The notes under the pieces were generated by a model. The model was not told the DNA's origin, ran no database searches, and saw nothing but the letters and a program-made list of their open reading frames with translations. Made by a program: the position numbers and the translations under genes. Positions 24,338 to 33,200 of a DNA stretch of 64,000 nucleotides are shown here, in pieces. Numbering within the stretch: the first letter of the stretch is position 1; the number at the start of each line of letters is the position of its first letter. Origin of the DNA: Salinarimonas chemoclinalis (lineage in GTDB: Bacteria; Pseudomonadota; Alphaproteobacteria; Rhizobiales; Beijerinckiaceae); contig NZ_JBGMWH010000003.1 of the NCBI RefSeq assembly GCF_041514305.1, positions 310,001 through 374,000 on the forward strand. Reading direction: 5' to 3'.

Positions 24338-25933
24338 ATGGTCCGAGCGATGTTCTCGCGTATGCTCCAAAGGCTCCTCGCAGACCGCCGCGGCACGATC
24401 GCGGTCGCCTTCGCGCTCTCCATCCTGCCCCTCCTCGGCCTGGCGGGGGCGGCCGTCGACTATGGCCGCGCGACGTCGGTGCGCCCGCAGATTCTCACCG
24501 CCATGGACCGCACGGCGCTCGCCACCGTGACGCGTACGGAGCAGGTCGGCTCGGAAGACTACGCCCGCACCATGCTCGCCACCCTCGTCGGAAACCTCCA
24601 CGAGGACGTGACGATCACCAGCGTCGATCCCGTCGTCTTCACGGATGCGGAGACCGGCGTGCGGCGCGTGCGCATCACCGTTCAGGGCAGCCTGCGCACC
24701 CGGATCGTGCGGGTGATCGGGTTCGACACGATCCCCTTCACGCTGGAGGCGGAGGCGCAGACCTCGAGCCGCCTCTACGAGGTCGTGCTCGTCGTCGACG
24801 TGACGGGCTCGATGAAGGGCGGGCGCATCAACGCGCTGCGCACCTCCGCGCGCACCTTCGTCGAGACGCTGCTGCCGGAGGGTGAGGCGTCGGACATCGT
24901 GCGCATCGCGATCGTGCCCTATTCGGCCACGGTCAACATCGGGCGGGGGAACGCCGGCTGGCTCGCACCCGCGCCGGGTGGCCTCGGAGCGATCGCACGC
25001 AACCGGTACGTCTGGCACGCAAGCGAGGTGCCGCAGAACCTGTGCAAGGGGACCGGCGTCAGCTGGACCCAGGGCCTGTGCCACATCGGCACCCTCTCCG
25101 AATGGGAGGGCGGCGGTCCGTGCCCGGGCGTCCAGCGCGGCAACACCTGCTGGGTGGCCGACGGCTGGGCGGGGTGCGTCATGGAGCGCGCCGGCTCGCC
25201 CGAGGAGCTGACCGACGCGCCGCCCGCGAGCGGCGCCTTCGCGCCCTACTACTGGCCCTCCTGGACCGGCGCCGGCGCACCGAGCAACCGCTTCAACTCG
25301 TACCTGCCCAACGACGTCGACGAGAGCTGGAACACCAACGCGCAGTCGAACGACGGCCGCGGCCCCAATCTCGGCTGCCCGAAGAACGCCATCGTCCCCT
25401 TCACGGACGACCGCGCACGGCTGCTCGGGGAGATCGACCGGTTCGAGGCATGGCACCGCGGGGGGACGTTCGGCCATGTCGGACTCCTGTGGGGCTGGCG
25501 CATGCTCTCTGCGCGCTGGGACGGGCTGTGGGGACCCGACCCCTGGCCGAATGCGCCGGTGGACGCGCAGTACCAGCGCATCGTCGTGTTCATGACCGAC
25601 GGCGTGAACGGCTTCTACACGGGTCACGCGCCCTCGGGCGACAGCGACTACACCGCCTACGGCCGCCTCTCGGACAGCGCGGAGTTCGACTCCAGGAACC
25701 ACACCGCGCTGCTCAACGATCGGATGCATACCATCTGCGCCAGCCTCCGCGGCGAAGGCGTCGAGGTCTTCACCGTCGGCTTCGCGGTCTCCGACGCGAC
25801 GACGAGGACGCTGCTGGCCGATTGCGCGTCGTCGGCCCGCCACGCCTTCACCTCCGAGGTGACGACGCTGGTGACGCATTTCGAGGCGATCGCGCGGGAC
25901 ATCTACGAGCGGCGCGTGTCCCTCACGCGCTGA
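24338..25933 (+). CDS. TadG-like protein with von Willebrand factor A domain (2 of 3)
   Basis: 531 residues. N-terminal LADRRGTIAVAFALSILPLL is a TadE/TadG-type segment followed by VDYGRATSVRPQILTAMDRTAL. The vWA domain has MIDAS D154-V-T-G-S158 and a later VFMTDGVNGFYTG. A long insertion (about 205-350) rich in Trp and Cys (LCHIGTLSEWEGGGPC; CWVADGWAGC) is the most divergent part and may form a disulfide-linked surface lobe. Start alternatives at 24302 (GTG) and 24350 (ATG) exist. It is distant from any tad operon. Upstream at 24228 there is a TTAA half site only. Confidence 0.8.
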   Translation: MVRAMFSRMLQRLLADRRGTIAVAFALSILPLLGLAGAAVDYGRATSVRPQILTAMDRTALATVTRTEQVGSEDYARTMLATLVGNLHEDVTITSVDPVVFTDAETGVRRVRITVQGSLRTRIVRVIGFDTIPFTLEAEAQTSSRLYEVVLVVDVTGSMKGGRINALRTSARTFVETLLPEGEASDIVRIAIVPYSATVNIGRGNAGWLAPAPGGLGAIARNRYVWHASEVPQNLCKGTGVSWTQGLCHIGTLSEWEGGGPCPGVQRGNTCWVADGWAGCVMERAGSPEELTDAPPASGAFAPYYWPSWTGAGAPSNRFNSYLPNDVDESWNTNAQSNDGRGPNLGCPKNAIVPFTDDRARLLGEIDRFEAWHRGGTFGHVGLLWGWRMLSARWDGLWGPDPWPNAPVDAQYQRIVVFMTDGVNGFYTGHAPSGDSDYTAYGRLSDSAEFDSRNHTALLNDRMHTICASLRGEGVEVFTVGFAVSDATTRTLLADCASSARHAFTSEVTTLVTHFEAIARDIYERRVSLTR

Positions 25934-25949
25934 CGGGCGACGACGCCCG
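25934..25949 (+). terminator. Possible terminator hairpin after the second TadG-like gene
   Basis: CGGGCG (25934-25939), loop ACGA, CGCCCG (25944-25949), beginning one base after the stop codon. A T tract is lacking, as is common in this GC-rich genome. Confidence 0.3.
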
Positions 25950-26090
25950 CATCGTCCACGGCCGCTCGGAAGCGAAGGGGGAGGCGGAACTCGTGCTGGT
26001 ACGCCTAGAGCGCCGATCCCGCCGCTCCGCCGGAACCGCCGCGCTCGCCGCCGCGTTCGCTCCCCACACCGCGAGCCGGGGGAGATCGAA

Positions 26091-27239
26091 GTGGAGCGCA
26101 TCGCAGCGCTCGCCCGCGATGCGGGCGGCATGGTCGCGGGCCTGCCCGCCTGGGCGCAGGCGGCGATCGTCCTGTCCCTCTTCGCCCTGGCCGCGCTCGT
26201 CGTCCACGCCCTGATCGTGCGGGCGATACGCGCCACGGTCGGCCGCCGGGCCGGGGAGTTCGGCCGCGACATCCTCGATCGCATTCGGCGCCCGACCCGG
26301 CTCGCCCTGGTGCTCGTCGCCGTCGCGGGTGCGCTGCCGGCGGTGCCGCTCTCCGGCGAGACGCGGGGCTGGATCGCCTACCTCCTCCTGCTGGCCGTCA
26401 TCGTCGTCCTCGGCTGGGCGATGATCATCGTCGTCGACGTCGCGGCTCGGATCTACCTGCGCCGCCTGCCGGGGGAGAGCGCGGACGCGAGCCTCGCGCG
26501 CAAGGCGGCGACGCAGGTGCGGCTCCTGCGCCGGATCGCGGTCATCCTGGTGGTCTTCCTCACGGTGGCGGCGCTGCTGACCACGAGCCCGGTGGCGCGG
26601 CAGTACGGCACGAGCCTGTTCGCCTCGGCGGGCGTCGCGGGGCTCGTGATCGGGCTCGCGGCGCAGCCGGTGCTCTCCAACATCATCGCCGGCCTGCAGA
26701 TCGCCATCACCCAGCCGATGCGGCTCGAGGACGCGGTGATCGTCGAGGGCGAGTTCGGCTTCATCGAGGACATCCGCACGAGCTACGTCGTCGTGCGGCT
26801 CTGGGACCTGCGCCGGCTGATCGTGCCGCTCAAGCGCTTCATCGAGCAGCCCTTCCAGAACTGGACGCGGGAGGCGCCGCAGCTGATCGGCGCGGTGGTG
26901 CTGCACGTGGACTACGGCGCGCCGGTCGCGGCGATCCGCGCGCGCCTCGAGGCGCTGGTGCGCGAGAACCCGCTGTTCGACGGCGACGTCGTGGGGCTCC
27001 AGGTGATCGACGCGGGGCGCGACACGATGATCGTCCGCGGCCTGATGAGCGCCCGCACCCCCGCGGAGGCGTGGGACCTGCGGTGCGCCGTGCGCGAGGC
27101 GCTGATCGCCTGGCTCCAGGCGGAGCATCCGCGCGCCCTGCCGCAGGTGCGCTCCAGGCCGGTCGGCGGCGAGCGGGGCGACGCCGCCGTGGTGGCGGAG
27201 GCGGGGGACGCCCTCGACGACGCCGGCGACGTCGGCTGA
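26091..27239 (+). CDS. Mechanosensitive ion channel of the MscS family
   Basis: 382-residue inner-membrane channel expected to open on hypo-osmotic shock. Transmembrane segments are near 20-45, 70-95, 95-115 and 150-175; the pore helix reads SAGVAGLVIGLAAQPVLSNIIAGLQI, rich in Gly/Ala as in MscS TM3. The beta domain follows with VIVEGEFGFIEDI and LIVPLKRFIEQPF. GTG start at 26091 has a GGAG motif seven bases upstream. The C-terminal tail is acidic. No operon partner is evident. Confidence 0.87.
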   Translation: MERIAALARDAGGMVAGLPAWAQAAIVLSLFALAALVVHALIVRAIRATVGRRAGEFGRDILDRIRRPTRLALVLVAVAGALPAVPLSGETRGWIAYLLLLAVIVVLGWAMIIVVDVAARIYLRRLPGESADASLARKAATQVRLLRRIAVILVVFLTVAALLTTSPVARQYGTSLFASAGVAGLVIGLAAQPVLSNIIAGLQIAITQPMRLEDAVIVEGEFGFIEDIRTSYVVVRLWDLRRLIVPLKRFIEQPFQNWTREAPQLIGAVVLHVDYGAPVAAIRARLEALVRENPLFDGDVVGLQVIDAGRDTMIVRGLMSARTPAEAWDLRCAVREALIAWLQAEHPRALPQVRSRPVGGERGDAAVVAEAGDALDDAGDVG

Positions 27240-27278
27240 GGAGGCGGCTCGCGGACGGGGGTCGGAGGTGATCGCCCG

Positions 27279-28916
27279 TCAGGTGACGACGCTCGGCTCG
27301 GCTCGGCCGGTTCGCGCCTCGATGCCGGCGATCTCCCGCGCCGCGGCGACCACCTCCGCCAGCGCCGCGCCCACGTCGAGGTCGTGGTCGCCGTCCGCGG
27401 GCTCGAAGCGCTCGAGGTAGACCCGCAGCGTCGCCCCCGCCGTGCCGGTGCCCGACAGGCGGTAGACCGCGCGGCCGCCGTCGGCGAAATAGACCCGCAC
27501 GCCCTGCGCGGCGGTGACGGAGCCGTCCACGGGATCGGTATAGGCGAAATCGTCCGCCGCCTCGACGCGCAGCCCCGCGACCACCGTGCCCGGGAGCGCA
27601 GGCAGGCGCGCGCGCAGGTCGTCCATGAGCGCCGCGGCCGCCTCGGCGTCGACCTCCTCGTAGTCGTGGCGCTGGTAGTAGTCGCGCCCGAACCGTTTCC
27701 AGTGCGCGCGTACCAGCGCGTCGGCGCTCTCGCCGGTCTTCGCCAGGATGTCGAGCCACAGGAGCACCGCCCACAGGCCGTCCTTCTCACGCACGTGGAA
27801 CGAGCCGGTTCCGGCGCTCTCCTCGCCGCACAGCGAGATCAGCCCGGCGTCGAGGAGGTTGGCGAAGAACTTCCAGCCGGTGGGCGTCTCGTAGGCCGTG
27901 ACGCCGAGCGCCTCCGCGACGCGGTCGACGGCGCGGCTCGTGGGCATCGAGCGGGCGACGCCGGCGATGCCGTTCGCGTAGCCCGGCGCCAGATGCGCGT
28001 GCGCCGCGAGGATCGCGAGCGAATCGCTGGGCGTGACGAACATGCCCGGCGCGACGATCATGTTGCGGTCGCCGTCGCCGTCGGAGGCCGCCGCGAAGTC
28101 GAGTCGGTCGGGGCCGGTCATGAGCGCCACGAGCCCGGCGTTGTGGACGGGGTTCGGGTCGGGATGGTGCCCGCCGAAATCGGGGAGCGGCGTGCCGTTG
28201 ACGACGGTGCCCGCCGGCGCGCCGAGCCGCTCCTCCAGGATCGCCGTCGCGTAGGGGCCGGTGACGGCGCTCATCGCGTCGAAGCGCATGCGGAAGCCGC
28301 GGGCGAACAAGCCGGCGATGGCGTCGAGATCGACGAACCGCGCCATCAGCTCCGCGTAGTCCGCGACGGGGTCGACGATCTCGACGATCGTGTCGCCGAG
28401 CCGGGTTTCGCCGAGGGAGCCGAGGTCGAGGTCCGGCGCGCGGGCGATCCGGTAGGCGGTCATGGCGCTCGCCCGCTCGTGGATCGCGCGCGTGGCGCTC
28501 TCCGGCGCCGGGCCCCCGTGGGAGACGTTGAACTTGATGCCGAAGTCGCCGTCCGGGCCGCCGGGATTGTGGCTCGCCGAGAGCACGATTCCGCCTGCGG
28601 CGCCGCGCGCGCGGATCAGGCCCGAGGCGGCGGGGGTCGAGAGCAGCCCCTCGGCGCCGACGACGAGCCGGCCGATCCCGTTCGCCGCGGCCATGCGCAC
28701 GATCACCTGCACGACCTCGCGCACGAGGTAGCGCCCGTCCCCGCCCACCACGAGCGTCGCGCCCGCCTTGTCGGGCACGCCGTCGAGGATCGCCTGGACG
28801 AAGGTCTCGACGTAGTGCGGCTGACGGAACACCGCGGTCTTCTTGCGCAGGCCGGACGTGCCGGGCTTCTGGTCCGGGAAGGGTGTCGTCTCGACGGTCT
28901 CGACGGCGATGGTCAT
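27279..28916 (-). CDS. pgm: Alpha-D-glucose phosphate-specific phosphoglucomutase
   Basis: Interconverts glucose-1-phosphate and glucose-6-phosphate, feeding glycogen, glucan and nucleotide-sugar synthesis. The 545-residue protein has the phosphoserine loop SASHNPGG (Ser115), the metal loop DGDGDR (279-284), the sugar-binding GEESAGTGSFHVREKDG and the phosphate-binding RLSGTGTAG near the C-terminus. Length matches the family (about 545). The start ATG at 28916 precedes MTIAVETVETTPFPDQKPGT, the standard N-terminus. It converges on the MscS-type gene. Confidence 0.96.
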   Translation of the reverse strand: MTIAVETVETTPFPDQKPGTSGLRKKTAVFRQPHYVETFVQAILDGVPDKAGATLVVGGDGRYLVREVVQVIVRMAAANGIGRLVVGAEGLLSTPAASGLIRARGAAGGIVLSASHNPGGPDGDFGIKFNVSHGGPAPESATRAIHERASAMTAYRIARAPDLDLGSLGETRLGDTIVEIVDPVADYAELMARFVDLDAIAGLFARGFRMRFDAMSAVTGPYATAILEERLGAPAGTVVNGTPLPDFGGHHPDPNPVHNAGLVALMTGPDRLDFAAASDGDGDRNMIVAPGMFVTPSDSLAILAAHAHLAPGYANGIAGVARSMPTSRAVDRVAEALGVTAYETPTGWKFFANLLDAGLISLCGEESAGTGSFHVREKDGLWAVLLWLDILAKTGESADALVRAHWKRFGRDYYQRHDYEEVDAEAAAALMDDLRARLPALPGTVVAGLRVEAADDFAYTDPVDGSVTAAQGVRVYFADGGRAVYRLSGTGTAGATLRVYLERFEPADGDHDLDVGAALAEVVAAAREIAGIEARTGRAEPSVVT

Positions 28917-28999
28917 GCGATCTCCCGTGGCGGATGCGGTCGTCGGGGCGGCAGCATAGCGATCGGGGCGCGCCGATCCATCCCCCGCCTACGCCCCGC

Positions 29000-31771
29000 C
29001 TACGCCCCCTCTCGGGCTCCTCCCCCGTCCGGCGCGGGGCGTCGCGCCAGGAGACGCTGCCAGACGAGGCCGATCCCCACCAGCGCGAGACCGAGACCGA
29101 TGAAGGAGACCGCCCGCAGCACGCCCTCGAGGTTGGCGAGATCGACGAGGAAGACCTTGACGACCGCCGCCGCCAGGAACGCCATCGCGACGAGGCGTGC
29201 GCGGCGCGAGTCCCGCAGGAAGCCGACGGCGAGCGCGGCGAGCGCGAGCGCGATCAGCGCCGCGGAGTACGCCCACGTCTCGGCCTCCGTCGCCGGCCGC
29301 TCGAGCCCGACCCGCGCCCCGAGCGCCGCGTGACGGATCGCGAGGCCGATCCATGCGACGCCGAGCGCCAGCGAGAGCCAGCCGGCGGCGGCGACGAACC
29401 AGGGCGGGCGCACCCCGCGCGCCGCGCGCGCCAGCACGGCGGCGAGGAGAGCCGGGAGCGCGTAGGCGAGGAGGAGGTCGTTGAGGACCGCGGCGCCGGC
29501 GATCGGCTCGTCCGTCAGGAGCGGGTTCGCGCCGACCGCGAGGCCGAGCACCACGAGCGCGAGCGAGACCACCGCGAAGGCGAGGCTCGCGATTCCGGTG
29601 ACGGGGTCGCGGCGGGCGATGTCGAGACGCGTCGCCAGGACCGAGAAGGCGAGGGAGGCGGTGGCGAGCAGGCCGATCTCGACGTGATCCGTCGCCTGCG
29701 CCAGCGGGTCGCCGCCGTGGAGCGCGTGGCGGATCTGGAAGAAGACGAGGAAGGCGCCGAGCACGAAGGCGAGGCTCTCGGCGAAGCGCGAGACGCCGTC
29801 CCGGCGAGTGCGGGCGAGGAGCCGCGCCGCCAGCGCGAAGGCGACCGCGGGCACGCCGTAGCCGACGAGGAGCCAGTTGAGGAGGATCGTGCGGCCCGGA
29901 TCGTCGGCGAGCACGGGATCGGCGACGAGCCGCGCCAGCACGACGACTCCCAGCACGCCCACCGCCAGCCTGAGCGTGGCGATGCCGGTCCGATCGGCGA
30001 CCCACGCGCTGCCCAGCGCCGAGAGCGCCAGCGCCACCGTCAGCGAGCCGCGGTCGAGGGTGAAGACGAGGCCGGCGGAGAGCGCCGCGAGCGCCGCCGC
30101 CGCGCTGCCGGCCAGGAGGAGGCGCCCCGCCGTCTCCCCGTCCTCCCCCGCGAGCCGCGGCCGGAGCCATGCGGCGATCCCGGCATAGGCGAAAGCGAGA
30201 CCGGCGGCGACCGCCGCGAACGGCACCACGGGGGCGGCGTCGAGGCTCCGGAAGGCGTCGGTGAGCACCCAGTAGACGGTGACCAGCACGAGGAGCGGCG
30301 CGCCCGAGGCGGCGGCGGCGAGCGCCGCGGCGGGCAGGCGCGGCAGGGCCGCGCCGCGCAGGAGCCGCAGGCCGGACGCCGCCGCGATCGCCGACCCCGC
30401 CAGGACCGCGAAGGCGAGGAAGGTCCCCAGCGCCTCCGGCCAGGGCGTGCGCGCGACGCCGCCGGGGACGAGGCGCTGCGGCTCGGCGGCCATCTCCCAG
30501 GCCAACGGCCAGGTCGCGAGCGCGCCCGCCACGACGATCGCAGCGAGGAGCGCTCCCGCGGCGGCGGGGGCGAAGCGCAGGGCGGTCGCGGTCAGGACGG
30601 CCGCGACGGCGCCGGCGAAGGCGACCCGGGCCGCGGGCCCGACGTCCCCGCTCTGGAGGGCGAGCAGCGCGAGGGCGGCGAAGCCCGCAAGGACCGCGGT
30701 CGCGACGAGGTCGAGAACGGGCCGCGGCGCGCGATCCCGTCCGTAGGGCAGGACGACGAAGGCGCCGGCGGCGAGCGCCGTCTGGAGCGCGATGTGGACG
30801 AGGCCGGGCGCATGGTCGCCGAAGGCGAGCAGCGTCAGCACCAGCGCCCACAGCGCGGCGCCGGCCGCGGCGCACAGCGCGAGCCAGCGCCAGCGCCGCA
30901 GCCGCGCGACGCCGTAGGCGGCGATCGCGACGAACGTGAGGTAGGGCGGCAGCGGCCAGAGGCTCGGCGTTTCGCTCTCGACCAGCAGCGGGGCGGCGAA
31001 GGCGCCCACGAGGCCGATCGCCGCGAGGGCGGGTCCGTGCAGGGCCGCCGCCAGCATCGTGGCGAGCGCGACCGCGGCGAGGAGCGCGAAGGCGAGGGCG
31101 GGTCCGATGAAGCCATAGAGCGCGAACGCCGCGTAGACCACGGCGAAGGCCGTCGTCGCCCCCGCCGCCGTGAGCGCGCCGGGCGCGTAGGCGCTGCCGA
31201 AGGCGGGGAGCGGCGCCGTGCGCCGCCGCAGCACCTCGCCGCCGGCGATCAGCGCCGCCGCGAACAGCGCGCCGAGCACGATCCGCGCGCCGGGGCCGAG
31301 CAGGCCGGCCTCGATCGAGGCGCGCACCAGGAAGACGCCGCCGAGCGCCAGCGCGATGCCGCCGATCCACACCGCCCAGCGCGTGCCGAAGCGCTCCTCC
31401 AGGCCCGGCCGCGGCGGCGGCATTGCGGGCGGAGGCGGCGGGGGAGGGATTTCCGGCGGCGGCGCGGGCTCGGGGGCGGGGTCCGAAGGCTGCTCCGGCT
31501 CCGCGCGCGGCGGCGCCTCGTCCCGGATCTCGTCCTCGCGGATCGCCTCGGGGATGTCCTCCACGCTCCGCGTCGCCTCGCCGGAGGCGGCCGGTGGGGG
31601 AGGCGTCGTCGCGCGCAGCGCGACGAGCGCGCCCTCGGCGGCGAGGAGGCGGCTCTCGAGCCCGCGCACCCGCTGGCGGGCGTCGTAGGCGATCACGAAG
31701 GCGGCGATCGCCAGGATCGGCAGCGACAGGACCGCGAGCGCGATCAGCAGGAAGAAGATCTCGTCGCCCAC
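29000..31771 (-). CDS. DUF2339 large polytopic membrane protein
   Basis: 923 residues. An N-terminal membrane segment (IFFLLIALAVLSLPILAIAAF) and a short coiled coil are followed by a Pro/Glu-rich linker (about 60-125, with a run of seven prolines) and then an almost uninterrupted series of hydrophobic helices, more than 20, to the end. This layout and length are those of DUF2339 proteins, whose function is unknown. Cytoplasmic loops are short and contain single Asp/Arg residues. It precedes nothing obviously related; pgm is downstream on the same strand. Confidence 0.8.
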   Translation of the reverse strand: MGDEIFFLLIALAVLSLPILAIAAFVIAYDARQRVRGLESRLLAAEGALVALRATTPPPPAASGEATRSVEDIPEAIREDEIRDEAPPRAEPEQPSDPAPEPAPPPEIPPPPPPPAMPPPRPGLEERFGTRWAVWIGGIALALGGVFLVRASIEAGLLGPGARIVLGALFAAALIAGGEVLRRRTAPLPAFGSAYAPGALTAAGATTAFAVVYAAFALYGFIGPALAFALLAAVALATMLAAALHGPALAAIGLVGAFAAPLLVESETPSLWPLPPYLTFVAIAAYGVARLRRWRWLALCAAAGAALWALVLTLLAFGDHAPGLVHIALQTALAAGAFVVLPYGRDRAPRPVLDLVATAVLAGFAALALLALQSGDVGPAARVAFAGAVAAVLTATALRFAPAAAGALLAAIVVAGALATWPLAWEMAAEPQRLVPGGVARTPWPEALGTFLAFAVLAGSAIAAASGLRLLRGAALPRLPAAALAAAASGAPLLVLVTVYWVLTDAFRSLDAAPVVPFAAVAAGLAFAYAGIAAWLRPRLAGEDGETAGRLLLAGSAAAALAALSAGLVFTLDRGSLTVALALSALGSAWVADRTGIATLRLAVGVLGVVVLARLVADPVLADDPGRTILLNWLLVGYGVPAVAFALAARLLARTRRDGVSRFAESLAFVLGAFLVFFQIRHALHGGDPLAQATDHVEIGLLATASLAFSVLATRLDIARRDPVTGIASLAFAVVSLALVVLGLAVGANPLLTDEPIAGAAVLNDLLLAYALPALLAAVLARAARGVRPPWFVAAAGWLSLALGVAWIGLAIRHAALGARVGLERPATEAETWAYSAALIALALAALAVGFLRDSRRARLVAMAFLAAAVVKVFLVDLANLEGVLRAVSFIGLGLALVGIGLVWQRLLARRPAPDGGGAREGA

Positions 31772-31842
31772 GGCCGCGCGCCCCCGGATGCGGCCCGAAC
31801 CGAGCCACTGCGAGGCTTAGCTCGAGTCGTGCGCCTGCGCCA

Positions 31843-32868
31843 TCAGGTCGCGGGCACCCCGTAGTGCTCGCGGTACCACGCGACGAAGCGCCGGACGCCC
31901 TCCTCGACGGGCGTCGCGGGCACGTAGCCGGTGAGCGCCTCGAGCAACTCCGCGCGGGCGAAGGTGGCGGGGACGTCGCCCTTCTGCAGGGGCAGCAGGA
32001 TCTTCTTCGCGCCGACCCCCAGCGCCGCCTCGATCGTCTCGACGAAGGGCACGAGCCCGACCGGGCGCCCGCCGGCGATGTTCACCGCCCGCCAGGGCGC
32101 CGCCGGCGAGAGCGAATCGCACGGCGCGACCGGCGCGCCCTCCACCGGCGGCGCCTCGATCAGGCGCGCGATCGCCTCGACGAGATCGTCGACGTAGGTG
32201 AAGTCGCGCTGCATCGCGCCCTCGCCGTAGATCTCGATCGGCTCGCCCGCGAGGATCGCGCGCACGAACTTGAACAGCGCCATGTCGGGCCGGCCCCAGG
32301 GGCCGTAGACCGTGAAGAAGCGGAACGCCGTCGTCGGCAGCTTCCACAGGTGGGCGTAGGAATGCGCCATCGTCTCCGTCGCCTTCTTGGTGGCGGCGTA
32401 GACCGTCAGCGGATGGTCGGTGCGGTCGGTCTCGGCGAAGGGCATGTCCGTGTTGGCGCCGTAGACCGAACTCGTCGAGGCGAGGAGGAAATGGGCGGGC
32501 GCGTGCCGGCGCACGCCCTCCAGCACGTTGAAGGTGCCGACGAGGTTGGCGTCGACGTAGGCGCGCGGGTTCTCGAGCGAGTAGCGCACGCCGGCCTGGG
32601 CGGCGAGGTGGACGACGACGTCGGGCTTCGCCGCGTCGAAGGCGTCCGGGAGCGCGGCGTCGTCCTCGAGCATGATCTCGTGGGCGTGGAAGGCGTTGGA
32701 GCGCCGCAGGCGGGCGTGGCGCGCCTGCTTCAGGGAGACGTCGTAGTAGGGCGTCATCCCGTCGACGCCGGTGACGAGCCACCCGTCCGCGAGCAGGCGC
32801 CGCGCGAGGTGGAAGCCGATGAAGCCGGCCGTGCCGGTGACGAGGGCCCTGCGCGGCCGGTGAACCAT
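31843..32868 (-). CDS. NAD-dependent epimerase (UDP-glucuronate 4-epimerase-like)
   Basis: Extended SDR enzyme of 341 residues, probably supplying UDP-galacturonate or a similar sugar nucleotide for surface polysaccharide. The NAD motif is TGTAGFIGFHLA, followed by VDGMTPYYDVSLKQARHARL, a sequence typical of UDP-glucuronate epimerases. Catalytic residues are Ser in LLASTSSVYG and Tyr157/Lys161 (YAATKKATE). RFFTVYGPWGRPDMALFKF is also characteristic of the group. GTG/ATG alternatives at the start do not alter the domain. It stands 71 bases upstream of the DUF2339 gene on the same strand. Confidence 0.88.
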   Translation of the reverse strand: MVHRPRRALVTGTAGFIGFHLARRLLADGWLVTGVDGMTPYYDVSLKQARHARLRRSNAFHAHEIMLEDDAALPDAFDAAKPDVVVHLAAQAGVRYSLENPRAYVDANLVGTFNVLEGVRRHAPAHFLLASTSSVYGANTDMPFAETDRTDHPLTVYAATKKATETMAHSYAHLWKLPTTAFRFFTVYGPWGRPDMALFKFVRAILAGEPIEIYGEGAMQRDFTYVDDLVEAIARLIEAPPVEGAPVAPCDSLSPAAPWRAVNIAGGRPVGLVPFVETIEAALGVGAKKILLPLQKGDVPATFARAELLEALTGYVPATPVEEGVRRFVAWYREHYGVPAT

Positions 32869-33200
32869 GGGGAGACGCTCCTTCGCCCGGGGTCGATAGC
32901 CCGACCGGCCGCGGGTCGCAACGGCACGCGTCGACCGGCGGGTGATTCACGGGTGACGCCCCTTCCGACGGCCGCCGCCGCATCCGAACGCCGGCTGCGG
33001 CGTTGTCGCGGGGATCGCGGATTCGCGCGCGCCGTCACAAGTTTTCCACACCGTGGCGCGAAAGCGATACGGTGCCTCGCATTCGCCGGGCGTCAACCTG
33101 GACGTAACGGATGTTAGGGTGCAAATGAGAATCGCAGCGGCTCGCGTGTGCGCGTTCGGGCGAAGCGCCGACTAGTTCCTTCCTGGAGAAACGCCGAATC
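32869..33200. other. Non-coding divergent region between the epimerase and the PBP gene
   Basis: 332 bases that must contain both promoters. The part from about 33035 to 33135 is richer in A/T than its surroundings (CACAAGTTTTCCACA and GTTAGGGTGCAAATGAGAAT) and is the most likely promoter area for the PBP operon. GGAG at 33185-33188 may be its RBS. TTTTCCACA at 33042-33050 resembles one DnaA box but stands alone. I see no structured RNA or repeat. Confidence 0.5.

Noticed and set aside
22733..26284. A 1183-codon minus-strand frame across mmcB, the glycosylase and a TadG-like gene
   Set aside because: It runs through three well-supported genes and has no domain structure.
31423..31500. G-rich stretch in the DUF2339 Pro-rich linker as a quadruplex
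   Set aside because: The run spacing is irregular and the composition is explained by the polyproline codons of the linker.
28883..31864. A 993-codon frame on the plus strand opposite the DUF2339 gene
   Set aside because: It is composed of Arg/Glu/Gly-rich low-complexity sequence typical of an antisense frame in GC-rich DNA; the opposite strand encodes a coherent membrane protein.
33042..33050. Single DnaA-box-like TTTTCCACA upstream of the PBP gene
   Set aside because: One imperfect box with no cluster, no AT-rich unwinding element and no replication gene nearby does not support an origin.
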